Positions 29,435 through 40,012 are shown, numbered from the stretch's first letter. The stretch is 64,000 nucleotides of DNA from Flectonema sp. DT1601 (GCA_964019425.1 OZ025830.1:638501-702500); one strand, 5' to 3'. Made by a program: numbers and translations. Notes: a model not told the origin generated them from the letters alone.

Positions 29435-30889
29435 ATGGAAAGATATCGAAAAGCACTAAAGGCCATGAAAGGTCGTTTTGAACATGATCCTTACAAAGGA
29501 GAACATTGGGATTATTTTAATCCAAAATGGATTTTTGTAAGACAAAATGTTGTTTGGTCTCGAGACTGTAGAACTTTTCTTCGATCAATTCAAAGTGCCG
29601 GGCTAACAGATGATGGAAAAAGACTTCAAAAATCGATACTGTTAGCTGACGTTGAAAACAAACTTCGAGAATACCGAATGATATCAAAGAATAAAGATGG
29701 ACTTCTCCTGATGGCGATATCATTCATCCCGCTTCTAAGAGATATAATATTATTAAGACAAGGTATCCTATACAGCAACAGCAGTAGTCATCACTTTCAA
29801 CTTGTAAAAGAGTGGTGTGACGATATGCGAGACTTAGAAGAACAATTAAATCCATATACCAAAGATTCTAAGCTGAAATTAGAAGGTAAGAGCTCTACTC
29901 CGTCTCGTGAGAAGATGTCGCCTAAAACACCTGGATTAGATGAAATTATGAATGAAAGAAGAGATTTTTCAAGGATTCCTCAAGAAGTTTTTATTCAAAG
30001 TTTGGTTGGTAATGTTAAACTGCGAACCATCAAAGATATCATCAAACTTTCACTCGCTGCTATTATTTCTTTTTTTTTATTCTTAATCTTACTGTCGAGG
30101 GATAGCGACAGGTATTTGATTACAAAATGTATTGTCCGACTGAAATTATTAAGCCTTTTGGGATACCCTCAACGAAAAGAAGACCTCGCAGAGTTCTTAT
30201 GTAATCAAATATGGCACTTGTCCGATGATGTGAAACCGTTGAGTTTGGGGAGAGATATTAAAATTCCTGGATCGATACTACGACGTGATCACTCAATTTT
30301 TGTGAATGTGCATTCTCTACAAGATTCCTTCAGCAGTCAGGTAATCGTAGCACCAATACCTGAAAAAGGTTCAGAATCGTTTTATCTTAACATCTCAACC
30401 ATGTTGCATGGCTGTAACATGGTTACGCTGCAATACTATGCAGCTGATTGTCCTGCTACGTCTTTTGAGCCAGTCTTGTTCTTTCCTCGAATGGTGTCAA
30501 TGATTCCTGTACTCGGTGTTCAAAAACAATTCCTTAATATATTTCATGGTGATGCCCCATTTCCGTCAGTCATGGGATGCTATTCCCACTCTTCATTTCT
30601 CGCATTTGAAGTTTTATGGTCTCATGTTCGATTCCCGTACGGAGATGTTTTCGGATCTGAAATTGCGAAAATTGTTGCTAGTCGATCAGCTCAATTCAAG
30701 CAGATTGGAGTAACTCATCACCCACATGTGGTTCAACCATTAACAAAAGAGCTTATAAGGATTGGTTATGCATATACGGGATCTCGTGAATATAAAGTAT
30801 TTGATGGCATGGAGGCTGCGGAAACGTTAATAGCGGTCTACCCTTCTTTGCTTCGATTGCTCTCTTTTGAAGAGAAGGTGTTATTGTAA
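29435..30889 (+). CDS. unknown protein with one transmembrane helix
   Basis: The protein has 484 residues with no recognised family. The N-terminal third is basic and aromatic (MERYRKALKAMKGRF, YFNPKWIFVRQNVVW), with a possible hydrophobic helix near 95-110. A clear hydrophobic helix lies at about 205-222 (IIKLSLAAIISFFLFLILLS). The C-terminal half is a folded domain containing NIFHGDAPFPSVMGCYSHSS. It has no signal peptide, so the topology is uncertain. The start is firm: TTCCTCAG ends at 29423, 11 nt before the ATG. The gene sits 115 nt upstream of a secreted protein gene, but nothing links their roles. Confidence 0.75.
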   Translation: MERYRKALKAMKGRFEHDPYKGEHWDYFNPKWIFVRQNVVWSRDCRTFLRSIQSAGLTDDGKRLQKSILLADVENKLREYRMISKNKDGLLLMAISFIPLLRDIILLRQGILYSNSSSHHFQLVKEWCDDMRDLEEQLNPYTKDSKLKLEGKSSTPSREKMSPKTPGLDEIMNERRDFSRIPQEVFIQSLVGNVKLRTIKDIIKLSLAAIISFFLFLILLSRDSDRYLITKCIVRLKLLSLLGYPQRKEDLAEFLCNQIWHLSDDVKPLSLGRDIKIPGSILRRDHSIFVNVHSLQDSFSSQVIVAPIPEKGSESFYLNISTMLHGCNMVTLQYYAADCPATSFEPVLFFPRMVSMIPVLGVQKQFLNIFHGDAPFPSVMGCYSHSSFLAFEVLWSHVRFPYGDVFGSEIAKIVASRSAQFKQIGVTHHPHVVQPLTKELIRIGYAYTGSREYKVFDGMEAAETLIAVYPSLLRLLSFEEKVLL

Positions 30890-31003
30890 AGTAATATTGT
30901 TACTTTATTTAGGAGTCTTTTTTTTGTCATTATCGATTCACTTTTTTTTTTTTTTCTTCTTTTCAGCAACCCTCCAACTTATCAACAACAAAAAAAAAAA
31001 ACC

Positions 31004-31671
31004 ATGTACACCACACTCGTATTAACGTCGTTGTTCGCTACTTCGGTCATGGCCGCCAATGACCGCCTGAGCAATGATGATCCAATAGACCTTTGGGTTA
31101 AGGTTCTGATGAACTGTGGAGAAAAAGGAAGGGACGAAAACTACGATCAGGCTGTAAAGTGTCAAGAACACACTGAAAAGACAATTAACGCTGATGCAGG
31201 TAAGAACTTGTTTCTGCAATGTGATCAAGAGTATTGTTTATGTGTTAAGGGAACATGGGCTAATGGTGAGTGTACTGTACCAGATCGTTGTACTGATGAC
31301 TGCGAGTGTATGGAGCAGTGCTATGGTGAACAGCTTGAGTGTTCCTTTGACCGTATGACAATGTTGTACACAACAACTGACCTTCCGATTGATCATTGTG
31401 AACACGCTAAAATGACTGAATGTGTTCGTGCTACAAAGGGTGCACTCATCAGTGAGTGTAAGCGTGGGGTCAACGACGAACCAGCTCAAATTTCTTGGAT
31501 GCGGGAACCTATGCCACAGGGATGTGATGCTGTTTTGGTATGTAATTATTTGAGTATTTTAGCCTATTGTTAATAAACAACAACAACAAACTAAACCAGG
31601 TGTGCGCCTCATCAGCTCTGCAATACACTCTCAGCTTGGTACTCGTCGCTGTAGCACTGATTCTAGCATAG
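31004..31671 (+). CDS. cysteine-rich secreted protein, probably GPI-anchored
   Basis: Exons 31004-31537 and 31600-31671 join in phase 0 to give 201 residues. A signal peptide (about 1-17, ending VMAA) is followed by about 140 residues with some 18 cysteines (for example DQEYCLCVKG, DRCTDDCECMEQCYG). Exon 2 adds a hydrophobic tail, SLVLVAVALILA, ending at the stop codon with no cytosolic residues, typical of a GPI-attachment signal. Without splicing the tail would be lost, which supports the intron. It is likely a surface or extracellular protein. The cysteine pattern is not one I recognise. The leader acceptor is CTTCTTTTCAG at 30966. Confidence 0.8.
31538..31599 (+). other. cis-intron in secreted-protein gene
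   Basis: The donor is GTATGT and the acceptor CAAACTAAACCAG, joining in phase 0. The 5' half is T-rich and the 3' half is CAA-rich. Confidence 0.85.
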
Positions 31672-34188
31672 TGTTGTGTTGGTATTAGATGACATAATTA
31701 ATTAATAGGTTCTTTGTTTTTCTTTTTGCTTGTTTCACCCACACCACTTTCTCTTTTTTTTTCCCATTATCCTCTCCCTCCGTAGGACTTGCTACTTATT
31801 TAATCGACAGTTTTTGATGGTGTTCTGATCTACAGTTCTACAGAGTGGGTGATCTCGACTGAACAAGTATGAAATCCAACAATATCGGGGGAGAAAAAAA
31901 AAAAAAAAAAAAAAAAACGACTTAATGGATTTGGTATGTATCCCCCGTGGAGTTATTGTGAGTTAATTTCACTTTAGCTCATCGTGTTGGCATACAGCAA
32001 CAACAACACCAACAAAGTTGGGATTTTTCTTTTTTTTTTTTTACATTTTTATTGGCAAAGAGCTTTCCATGGCGAAGCTCTTAAATAATTAGTGAGAAGT
32101 GGGAGAAATTTTTTTTTCTCACTTAGGCATGTGTTTATCTTACCATGTCAAAAAAAAATAAATAAAAAATAAAAATATCAATATTTATGTCCTACCCACT
32201 CTGTCCTCTCAAATATCGGGATAGTCAGCAGCGTGTAATTATATTTTGTATTTAAAACAGCCAGCAATCCCTGCATTTCTCTGTTCACTTGTCTTTAGGG
32301 AATAATTGCAAAGTATCACATCGAGGTACTCTTGCGTGATCTGATTGAAGATTACAATATTTTTAAAGTGTCAGGTCAATTTGATGACAGCGATGGGTTT
32401 TTTTTTGACCTCAAAAAAAAAAAAAAAAATAAGAATAAGCAGAGCTGTCCCCCCCGTTTATTTTTATATGTTTTTGTTTATGTCAACGCTTCGGACACAC
32501 TTTTTTAGGGACACTGTTTTTGGTCAAAGAAAAAGGTTAATCCTTAACTACTCTTGACGTGCAATGGTGGATATTATTTTCCCTTCTTTCTTTTGAAGGA
32601 TGCCCCTCTGTCTTTGACCTAAGAGATGCGAGCGTCCTCTTTTCTTCTTTCTTCTTTCTACATTTTTCTTTTTTTTATTTTCTTCTGTCGTTTTCGCTCC
32701 TCATAGACTTATGCAGCATATCGACTAATGGCTTCACGTGAAAAAGTGTGGAGATCAACATATTCTTTTTTTTCTGGTTCGTTACTTTTTCCTTTCTGTC
32801 CCCACTCAGCAGAGCCTCCCAAGTGCCACGCCTCTCAGTGGTGGCGGAGGTTACGCTGACCTCTTTATTTCTAATTTTTTTTCCCCCTTCATTCTCTTGT
32901 TTCCCTCCTAGTGATATTTTTATCGTGATGTTGTGAAACTAGGGCTATTAGAAGTACTAAATAAAGGCCTGGTACGCGTGGGAAGATGCGACCCATGAAT
33001 TTGCATATCAGCAATAGGCCATTCTGTACTCTGTCGCCCTTGTCTTTTGGAGGGTTTTTTTTTTAAATTTAATTAATAGTAATTTTTTTTTCTTCTTTTC
33101 TTTTTTTAAATTTCTGCCCTTCGGAAGAATTTTTCTGATAGCGCGGTGAATATAGTTTTTGCTTGAGTGGGAATGGGAGACTTTTTTAAAGTTTTTTTTT
33201 TTTTGTTTTTTTTTTTTTGGAAAGTTGTTTTTTCTTTAGACGGAAAAAAAAGCGACAACAAAAATGAAAAAAAAAAAAAAAAAAAAAACGAAGTGTGAAC
33301 ATATTCCCTCAGGCAACCATAAGTGACCCTTTTTGAACACAACCAAAAAAAGGGAGGGGAAAAATAAAAAAAATTAATTACAAGCTTATTCTTTGACAAA
33401 GATGCTCTCGCTTTATTTTTTTCCCCTTAAAATCGACGATTCTGTTTCGTAGATCGTACAAAAAGGATTCGGAAAAAAAAACACGAAGGAACATAAAAAA
33501 AAAAAAGAAGGAAAAAAAATTTTACTTTTTGCAAAGTAAGTAAGGAATACCCTTTTCTCTCCCTTTTTGTTTATTTATAACTTATTCTAAAAATAAAAAA
33601 GACAAAACTTTTAAAAAAAAAAAAAAAAAAAAAACGGGAAACGTTTCTTCGGTAAACCGATATGTACGAAAGCTATTCATCAAACCTGTCCCCTCTTTTT
33701 TTTTTTTTTTTTTTTTTCTTCTTTTTTTTTTAGAAAAGAAAAAGACACATTTCTGTTACAGTGGTGTGCCGCTACTATTCCCATTCACCTTCGAATGAGG
33801 CCGACAGAACTTCTTGACAGTTCTTTATTAAAGATCAACCCAGTATATTATTAATGTGTTATTTTTTTTTTTTAAAAATTTTTTTTTTCCGTTGAAGAAA
33901 TTAATAAATTAATTTTCTTTTTTTCTTTTTTTTTTTGTTTTAAAAAAAATTTCCTGCAGTATTGCTGATGGAGGAAACACGATAATGAGGTAAAGGCATT
34001 AAAAATAACCACATAGTCAACCTTAACTTATAAAAACAATCACAGTAGCGACCTCCACGTTGATGCTATTTAACAGGTCATACAAAAGTAGACTCAGATA
34101 AAACATGATAATAATAATTGAAATAAGTCACACGACTTCCCTTTAGGACTCTGTTAGTTAACTTTAACTTATCAAACAGTAAATTAAA
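31672..34188. other. 2.5 kb without a supported gene
   Basis: Probable 3' UTR then T-rich and A-rich runs, with a stem AGAGCTT/AAGCTCT near 32061-32090. Its last 170 nt contain a degenerate copy of the 5' end of the next gene (34015-34110). Confidence 0.6.
34015..34110 (+). pseudogene. degenerate partial copy of the LURP-like gene's 5' end
   Basis: AGTCAACCTTAACTTATAAAA and later ACGTTGATGCTATTTAACAGGTCATACAAAAGTAGACTC here parallel, in the same order, leader and coding sequence of the next gene (34155-34255). The copy lacks the ATG block and has a stop in the matching frame. It looks like a decayed local tandem duplication. Confidence 0.55.
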
Positions 34189-34770
34189 ATGGGTGCCCTC
34201 CTCAGCATCAATGACTTTGACGTTGATATTATCGAACAAGTCACACAAAGTGGACTCACACGCAAACCAGATGAACATATCGATGAAAATGGAGGTAAGT
34301 GGGCATACAAAAATACTTGTTCTGATTGGACTCAGTGTAGTATAACAATCTCAACATGTATTGGGACATATAAGATTGATCCTATACTGAGCGAAGTGAA
34401 TAGTGCTTTAGTTTACAAAGATGAAGCACCCAATACGAAGGAACTGTTTTGTGTGACATATTTTGATGATATTTGGGAAGTGTTCGTCCCGTCTGAGGGC
34501 TATAGGAGAGTCGCTGTTATTGAAAAAGTTAGGTCTGGTCCATTTGAATCCAGTTACAATGTTCATTCAACTATTAACGGTGATGTTATATTTACTGTCA
34601 GTTCGATGAATGGATTCTGCTCTCGTCAATTCGCTTTATTTAAACTTCCTTCTGGTGAAGTTTTTGCCAAGGCATCAAATGGAATATTGACGGTAGCTGG
34701 TGGGACAGACGCTGCGATGATCATCGCTTTCATGGCAACTTCCGTAATACCAGAGGCTAAACTTCGGTAA
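34189..34770 (+). CDS. LURP-one-related / tubby C-terminal-like protein
   Basis: The protein has 193 residues as an uninterrupted frame. The order of strands near the end (NGDVIFTVSS, RQFALFKLPSGEVFAKA) followed by a buried helix (TDAAMIIAFMATSV) matches the LOR/tubby-like barrel, in which a C-terminal helix plugs the barrel. Related proteins include plant LURP1 and phospholipid scramblases; they bind or perturb membranes. MGALLS at the start fits N-myristoylation. A possible 53-nt intron (34767-34819, GTAATA...TTCTTCAG) would replace the stop with 20 more residues ending at 34882; both forms are open. The leader acceptor is CCCTTTAG at 34146. Confidence 0.6.
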   Translation: MGALLSINDFDVDIIEQVTQSGLTRKPDEHIDENGGKWAYKNTCSDWTQCSITISTCIGTYKIDPILSEVNSALVYKDEAPNTKELFCVTYFDDIWEVFVPSEGYRRVAVIEKVRSGPFESSYNVHSTINGDVIFTVSSMNGFCSRQFALFKLPSGEVFAKASNGILTVAGGTDAAMIIAFMATSVIPEAKLR

Positions 34771-35540
34771 TAATTTAATTTTTTTTTCTAACCTTTTTTT
34801 TTGAAGTTTATTTCTTCAGAAAAACTGTCTGGTTATCCAACGGAGATGTAATCACATCTTCATTCATTATTAATCAGTGAATTTGGATACTGTGATGTTG
34901 TTTGCGAAAGCAGACAAAAAAAAGAAAAAAAGAAAAAAAAAAGAGTCTTAATCTGTTATAGGTTCTTCCTCTTCCTTATATATTCTTTTAGTTTCGCTCC
35001 ACAAAACAAAAATTTGGTTATTCTTGCTTAACTAAGAGCTTTGTTCTTTAGGACTTACTGTACTATTTTGTTTTGTTTTGTTTATTGCCATGGTTAAAGA
35101 AACCTCTTAAGAATCGGATGATTTCTTTTTTTCCCCTGAGGTTTCGCAAACAAGGTCAGTTTCTTGCTTATTTAATTACTAAATAGAATGGCTGTGTTTT
35201 TCTACAGTCGGTGTGAGTCTCGTGATGCGAAACTTGATGAATTCTTTTTTTTTTGTGCAATCTTGCAATCTTAAACTTTAACATTTAAATTTTTCATTTT
35301 TATTATCTGTGGGAATTTTCTTTTACACCAGCCCAACAACAAAAAAAAAAAAAAAAAAAAAAAAAGGGCTTCCCAATTAAGGTATTTTTATTCATCTTTG
35401 TTTTGTTCGTTACCAGAGTTAAGGTTCACCAATATCACTGCGATTTTTTTTTTTTTTTTTTTTTTTTTATTGTTTTATTCCTTTGGAGGCAATTGGTTTG
35501 TTGATTAGTTATTTATAATAATATTTAAACAGTACTTTTC
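34771..35540. other. intergenic
   Basis: It may begin with a final exon of the LURP-like gene (34820-34882). The rest is A/T runs with no gene. TATTTAAACAG at 35532 precedes the next ATG by eight bases. Confidence 0.5.
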
Positions 35541-36995
35541 ATGGGGGGCAATTCATTTCATGTATTGGTTGGAGGTGAACATCACACCCTGCAAGGATGT
35601 TCCATAGAGAAGAGGGAATTTATGCACACGTCTGTTAGTTTTGTGGGACGAGCATATAATGAATTGAGATGTGCCGGTGTTCCGAGGGATAGAATTGTTG
35701 TCATAACTCAACTTAAAGATCATATTGACGCAATTATAGCAGGAGAAGAAGGGAAACTTGGTGATACTGGAATCGAATCAAAACACTACACAAGTCATAG
35801 ACAAAGAGTGCAAGCATCTTGTGAGAGACTTCTCTCTGAAGGTGGTGCTGACTATGACTTTGAGAATGTGAATCCATTAACACTGTGGAACGTCCTTCTT
35901 GGAAAAGGAAATGGAAAAGTTGTACCAAAAAATGCTTCGTTGATTCACTTGGCTATTTATTCACATGGGAATTCACAACCGACGACGCATGACTCTCCAC
36001 CACCAGTTGAGTCAAATGAGCAATCCAGGGAATGGTATTTTAACTTCCCCTATCCCTGTCCTCCTGACTCACGTGATATTTATCAATTCGTAGCTCATGA
36101 TCGAATATCTCACCCGTTTTGTAATTTCTACATAACGCAACTACGACAAATATTTATATCTTTATTTTCAGAAAATCCAAAGCGTCCGATTATAGGGCTG
36201 CTTAACTTTTGCAGGTCTGGTGGGGGTGCGAGTTTCATTACACAAAAGTATGTTTTTTTTTTAAAATTTAATTTTTATGTTTTGCAGTTCGAATCGTTCG
36301 TTATCGAAGAAGACAATAACTTAAACACCATCAGAAAACACGGAAGTGACACATGGCCTCTTGCTATGATGACTTCATCTCAATTAGACAAAGATAGTTT
36401 GGTGTCTGGATTGTGGGAGTCATGGTTTTCAGAATTGAGGCGATTGGCTGGTAGCGCTGATCGAAATACAATTCGTCATTGTTGGAAACTGTGCGAGTCG
36501 AAATACTATCGAGACAATGCCTTTGAGTTAATGAACCACGTGAAAGAACGATGCTATTCTCCAGACGTGTTTCGATTACAATTCCAATTCGAAGGCAGCA
36601 GCGATGGATCAATCGACCCTTGGCACTTAGACCTTCAGCAAGCTGTCTGTCAAGAAGATCGTTTCACTTGTTTGCAACAGCTTCAAAAAGATTATTTATC
36701 AGGAAAGTCTTTTCGAATTGTTCCAAAAGATCTCTACTCTGGAGATGGTTCTGCGATTCTCAACTCAACTGAATCTGTTGTTTGGACAAACCACTCATCG
36801 TGTCCACGTTTTTCAGATGAAAATTCCTCACCATTTCCTGTCTCTCTTATTGCTTGGCAAGGTCCTAATGAAGGTCACGTAGTCGATCTGTGCGCTGAAA
36901 CAAAATCCGCGATTCAGAACGACATAGCGTGTCCTGACATTGCGTGTGGGAATGAGGAAATGATACTTGATATTCCTCTGAGTGAATTACTGTGA
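35541..36995 (+). CDS. caspase-like (clan CD) cysteine peptidase
   Basis: The protein has up to 484 residues. The clan CD dyad is visible: His142 in a hydrophobic strand ending IYSHGN, and Cys224 in LLNFCRSGGG, close to the DCCHSGG of metacaspases and also like legumain/GPI8 (DHG and DTCQ). After the cysteine comes a strand with AMMTSSQLDKDS, as in GPI8/legumain and caspases. The family cleaves after Asp, Asn or Arg/Lys; specificity cannot be read. There is no signal peptide, so it is not obviously secretory like legumain. The segment YVFFLKFNFYVLQ (36249-36287) is AT-rich with GTATGT...TTTTGCAG and may be a short intron. Removing 36252-36287 keeps the frame; removing 36248-36287 does not. 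Confidence 0.75.
   Translation: MGGNSFHVLVGGEHHTLQGCSIEKREFMHTSVSFVGRAYNELRCAGVPRDRIVVITQLKDHIDAIIAGEEGKLGDTGIESKHYTSHRQRVQASCERLLSEGGADYDFENVNPLTLWNVLLGKGNGKVVPKNASLIHLAIYSHGNSQPTTHDSPPPVESNEQSREWYFNFPYPCPPDSRDIYQFVAHDRISHPFCNFYITQLRQIFISLFSENPKRPIIGLLNFCRSGGGASFITQKYVFFLKFNFYVLQFESFVIEEDNNLNTIRKHGSDTWPLAMMTSSQLDKDSLVSGLWESWFSELRRLAGSADRNTIRHCWKLCESKYYRDNAFELMNHVKERCYSPDVFRLQFQFEGSSDGSIDPWHLDLQQAVCQEDRFTCLQQLQKDYLSGKSFRIVPKDLYSGDGSAILNSTESVVWTNHSSCPRFSDENSSPFPVSLIAWQGPNEGHVVDLCAETKSAIQNDIACPDIACGNEEMILDIPLSELL
36252..36287 (+). other. possible 36-nt in-frame intron in caspase-like gene
   Basis: A T/A-only stretch ending TTTTGCAG interrupts an otherwise normal coding composition directly after the catalytic Cys strand. 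The GTATGT donor at 36248 would break the frame, while a GTTTTT donor at 36252 keeps it. Retention also keeps the frame. Confidence 0.35.
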
Positions 36996-37441
36996 GTAAT
37001 TACACCGGAGGGGGGCGTGTGACAACACACCTCTTCATTCATAATAAGATCTATTAGGCGGCTTTCGTACACTAAAAAAAAAAAGGTTCTTATGTTTTTA
37101 TTCTTCTTTTTCTATCCTTTTCGTGGAAGGTAACTATTTCTATTCTTCTTCGATACGGCCCCACGGCCGTTACTTGCAACCTCCACCCTAACCTCAAATC
37201 TTTCTTTTTAAAGCTCTCTCTCCACGGCTAACTTCGTTGAGAGAAATAACTCCGCAAATTTGATGTTTTTATTATTATTATTATATTTTTTTAAATCTCG
37301 TTCTCCAGGGAATGCTGTTTTATAAGATACACTGTATAATGGTAGATTAGTTGACGCAGTGTGTTGTATTATGGAAAAAAAAAAAAAAAAAAAAAGTAAG
37401 GAACTCCACAAATTAATTCTCTTCAGGCTACTAACTGACGA
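36996..37441. other. intergenic
   Basis: No gene. A short GTGTG/CACAC stem lies at about 37016-37030. TTAATTCTCTTCAG at 37426 is the next acceptor. Confidence 0.6.
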
Positions 37442-40012
37442 ATGACTTCAATAAAACAAAAACAAAACTTGTACGATGTTGGCAGTAGTGTGTTTGGAAC
37501 ACTGTTTCCAAAAGACACATCCCAAGCTGCGATATTCGTAGAGAGTGCGAAGAAGGAATTATCGGTGGAGGATTTTCGAAAGTCTCTTTCAGAAGTAGGG
37601 ATTCAGGGACTAGCATACCAAAAAAGTAACGGTGATAATTTTTTATGTAATTTGTTCTCAACCGGCAGATCTGTGAAAGATCGTTACAAAGACGAAGTTG
37701 CTCGAGAAATACTTCAAATTGCGATGGAAGAAGAGAAAAAACACACCAAAGAAGAACACTCCACCCTACTACTACTTCAAAACAATAATGGAAACACACC
37801 TTTAATGGTCTGCTGTGAGAATTATGACGGCCATCAAGACACTGTTAAATTGTTAATTGGGTATCAACCAGAAGCTGTTTTCATTCAAAATAAGAATTTG
37901 AAAATTGTAGTTCCGGGAAAGAAAGAACGCGAACACGTTGGTAAATTTCCAATTCATGCGGTGCTGGGTAGATCATTGGAAAGGAAGCATGGCGGTGTTG
38001 ATAATTGTGAGATTCTCAGAATGCTCCTAGAGAAATATCCTTCACCAGAATGTTACACTTGTTGTACTCCTATTCCTGAAGATGGTAGTCGCTGGGAATA
38101 CCAAATAGATGATATTTTTGGTACTACTTTATTACAAGACTTGCTTCCTTTGAATAAGAATGGAAAATATTGGAATCACGGAGGATTTAACAAGTTAGGA
38201 AAATTTTTTAAAATGATTCCGAAAATTTTCAAAGTAGAACTCTACAGATCACCATACCGATCTGAAACACTAATAGAAGAGGCCATCGCAGTTCATTATA
38301 AAAACAGAACGGCGCCTTGGAAATGGTTCGACGATTTTAAAGATGTCTCCATCCCAGAATTTAAACCAGAATTCAGCAAAGGAACATTATTAAACTCCGA
38401 GAAAAGCATCTTAAAATGGAACGAAAATATTATTTCTATAAATAAAGAACCTGTGATGATGTATGTTGGAAAATCATTTTTACATTGTCTTGTTGAAAAT
38501 ATTGATGAGGAGTGTTTGGGAGTGGCAGCTACAGCAGCTCTCGACGCGATGCTTAAAATAAAATCGATTTCTGACTCTTGTATGACCGTCGATGATAATA
38601 ATAAATACCCAATTGATATCCTGTTAGAAAAGTGTAATCAGTTGGAGTTATCAAAATTCAGCAAAAGCTATGCCAAAGAGCTCATTCAAAAACTCCTTAC
38701 TAGAATGACTCTGTCGTGGTTTAAATCTCTCACAGAAACTCAAATTCAACAATACAATAAAATATTTTTTGATGATATTCTAAGCTACGAAAAATCATTC
38801 ATTAAAAGGGAAACTATCGAACAAAACCTCTGGAGACCACCTACCAAATTCCAAGATCAGATGGAGAACGTTAAAGGTATCTGTGTTCTCTGCACAGGTT
38901 TAGGAATCCTCGGGGGAGGTATCTTTCTTATAACCAATGGAGTAATGTTGGTTGGCTATCTTGTATCGTTTTTTCAAGAATCTTCTCTCGGAACTTTTGA
39001 CGCAAATTTATACTCCGGAACGATGTTTTTAACTTCAGTTGGAATCGCGTTGTTGCTAAAACGAATGGTTCCTTCATCAAAGAAGAAAGGAATCGCTGAA
39101 CTTAACAAAGCAACAGAAATGTGGAACAAAGTAAAGGACCTTCAACTTCCAACAGAATCAGCTGAAGTTTTATATGGTGATGGAAGTGTTTGGAAGAAAA
39201 CAAACGATCCGCTCTACGTTTCTCTACGACCTAAAGAAGGTCAAGATGAGGAAGACAAGAAGAAAAAACAGCTTACAGTTCGTTCTGGACCTTTAAAACC
39301 GTATCCTGGAGCAAGAACACTCATAAGTCCAATTACAAAGACAGAATGCATCGCTTATTCTTGTTACCTTGATGCTACTTATGAAGAGAAGCGTGCAACA
39401 GATAAATGGCAAAAGAGCTCAACTCAGATGGCTGAAGTAACTAGACAACTTCCACTACTGTTACAGGGAGTCTTAATAGGAGGAAGGTTATCACTCAATG
39501 GCTGCTGTTCTTATTGTCAAACAGTTGAGAAAATGGATCCAAAAGACTGGTACGCTAACGTAACAGAAGTCCACACTTCTGGTGAAGATAATTTAAAACA
39601 ATTAGTAACTCTACCTTGGGGTGAGAATGGGAGTCTACTTTCAAGTAATGAAACTTTCGAAGATGCCTGGGGCACCGATACTCGTAATCACGCAGTACGT
39701 GTCAGAGAGTATGTTCTCAAGCCAACCTCACGTGCTTCAATCTTAAGCCACGCAAAGTGGAATAGCTGTTGGAATATTCCAGTCATAGATGTGGATTTTC
39801 GAGCTCCTTATTTCGGTAGAATTGAAATCCAACAACAGGGAGATGAACACACAGATGCTAAAGCTCTTAGTGCTTGTTTCAGAACTTTTGATAGTAAAGT
39901 AGAGTCGGCGAAGAAGTTTCTCGATCGCGAACTTCCTGCAATGACTGTCGGGGGAGTTGTCATAGCTGCTGGATTAATGTACATGTCATTCAGACAATCA
40001 ATATCTCAGTAG
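37442..40012 (+). CDS. ankyrin-repeat membrane protein with GIDE (MUL1-like) domain
   Basis: The protein has 856 residues. Ankyrin-type repeats lie at about 105-200 (NGNTPLMVCCENYDGH, FPIHAVLGRS). Two hydrophobic segments follow at about 478-511 and 523-542, then a region of about 215 residues resembling the GIDE/BAM domain of MUL1/MAPL: GARTLISPITKTECIAYSC, W-x-K-S-S, and VRVREYVLKP. A final hydrophobic helix (834-850, GGVVIAAGLMYMSF) ends the protein. MUL1 is a mitochondrial outer-membrane E3 with a C-terminal RING; no RING cysteines are present here. The domain may therefore act as a scaffold. The ankyrin part probably faces the cytosol. No intron is seen. The start follows CTCTTCAG at 37426. 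Confidence 0.7.
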   Translation: MTSIKQKQNLYDVGSSVFGTLFPKDTSQAAIFVESAKKELSVEDFRKSLSEVGIQGLAYQKSNGDNFLCNLFSTGRSVKDRYKDEVAREILQIAMEEEKKHTKEEHSTLLLLQNNNGNTPLMVCCENYDGHQDTVKLLIGYQPEAVFIQNKNLKIVVPGKKEREHVGKFPIHAVLGRSLERKHGGVDNCEILRMLLEKYPSPECYTCCTPIPEDGSRWEYQIDDIFGTTLLQDLLPLNKNGKYWNHGGFNKLGKFFKMIPKIFKVELYRSPYRSETLIEEAIAVHYKNRTAPWKWFDDFKDVSIPEFKPEFSKGTLLNSEKSILKWNENIISINKEPVMMYVGKSFLHCLVENIDEECLGVAATAALDAMLKIKSISDSCMTVDDNNKYPIDILLEKCNQLELSKFSKSYAKELIQKLLTRMTLSWFKSLTETQIQQYNKIFFDDILSYEKSFIKRETIEQNLWRPPTKFQDQMENVKGICVLCTGLGILGGGIFLITNGVMLVGYLVSFFQESSLGTFDANLYSGTMFLTSVGIALLLKRMVPSSKKKGIAELNKATEMWNKVKDLQLPTESAEVLYGDGSVWKKTNDPLYVSLRPKEGQDEEDKKKKQLTVRSGPLKPYPGARTLISPITKTECIAYSCYLDATYEEKRATDKWQKSSTQMAEVTRQLPLLLQGVLIGGRLSLNGCCSYCQTVEKMDPKDWYANVTEVHTSGEDNLKQLVTLPWGENGSLLSSNETFEDAWGTDTRNHAVRVREYVLKPTSRASILSHAKWNSCWNIPVIDVDFRAPYFGRIEIQQQGDEHTDAKALSACFRTFDSKVESAKKFLDRELPAMTVGGVVIAAGLMYMSFRQSISQ

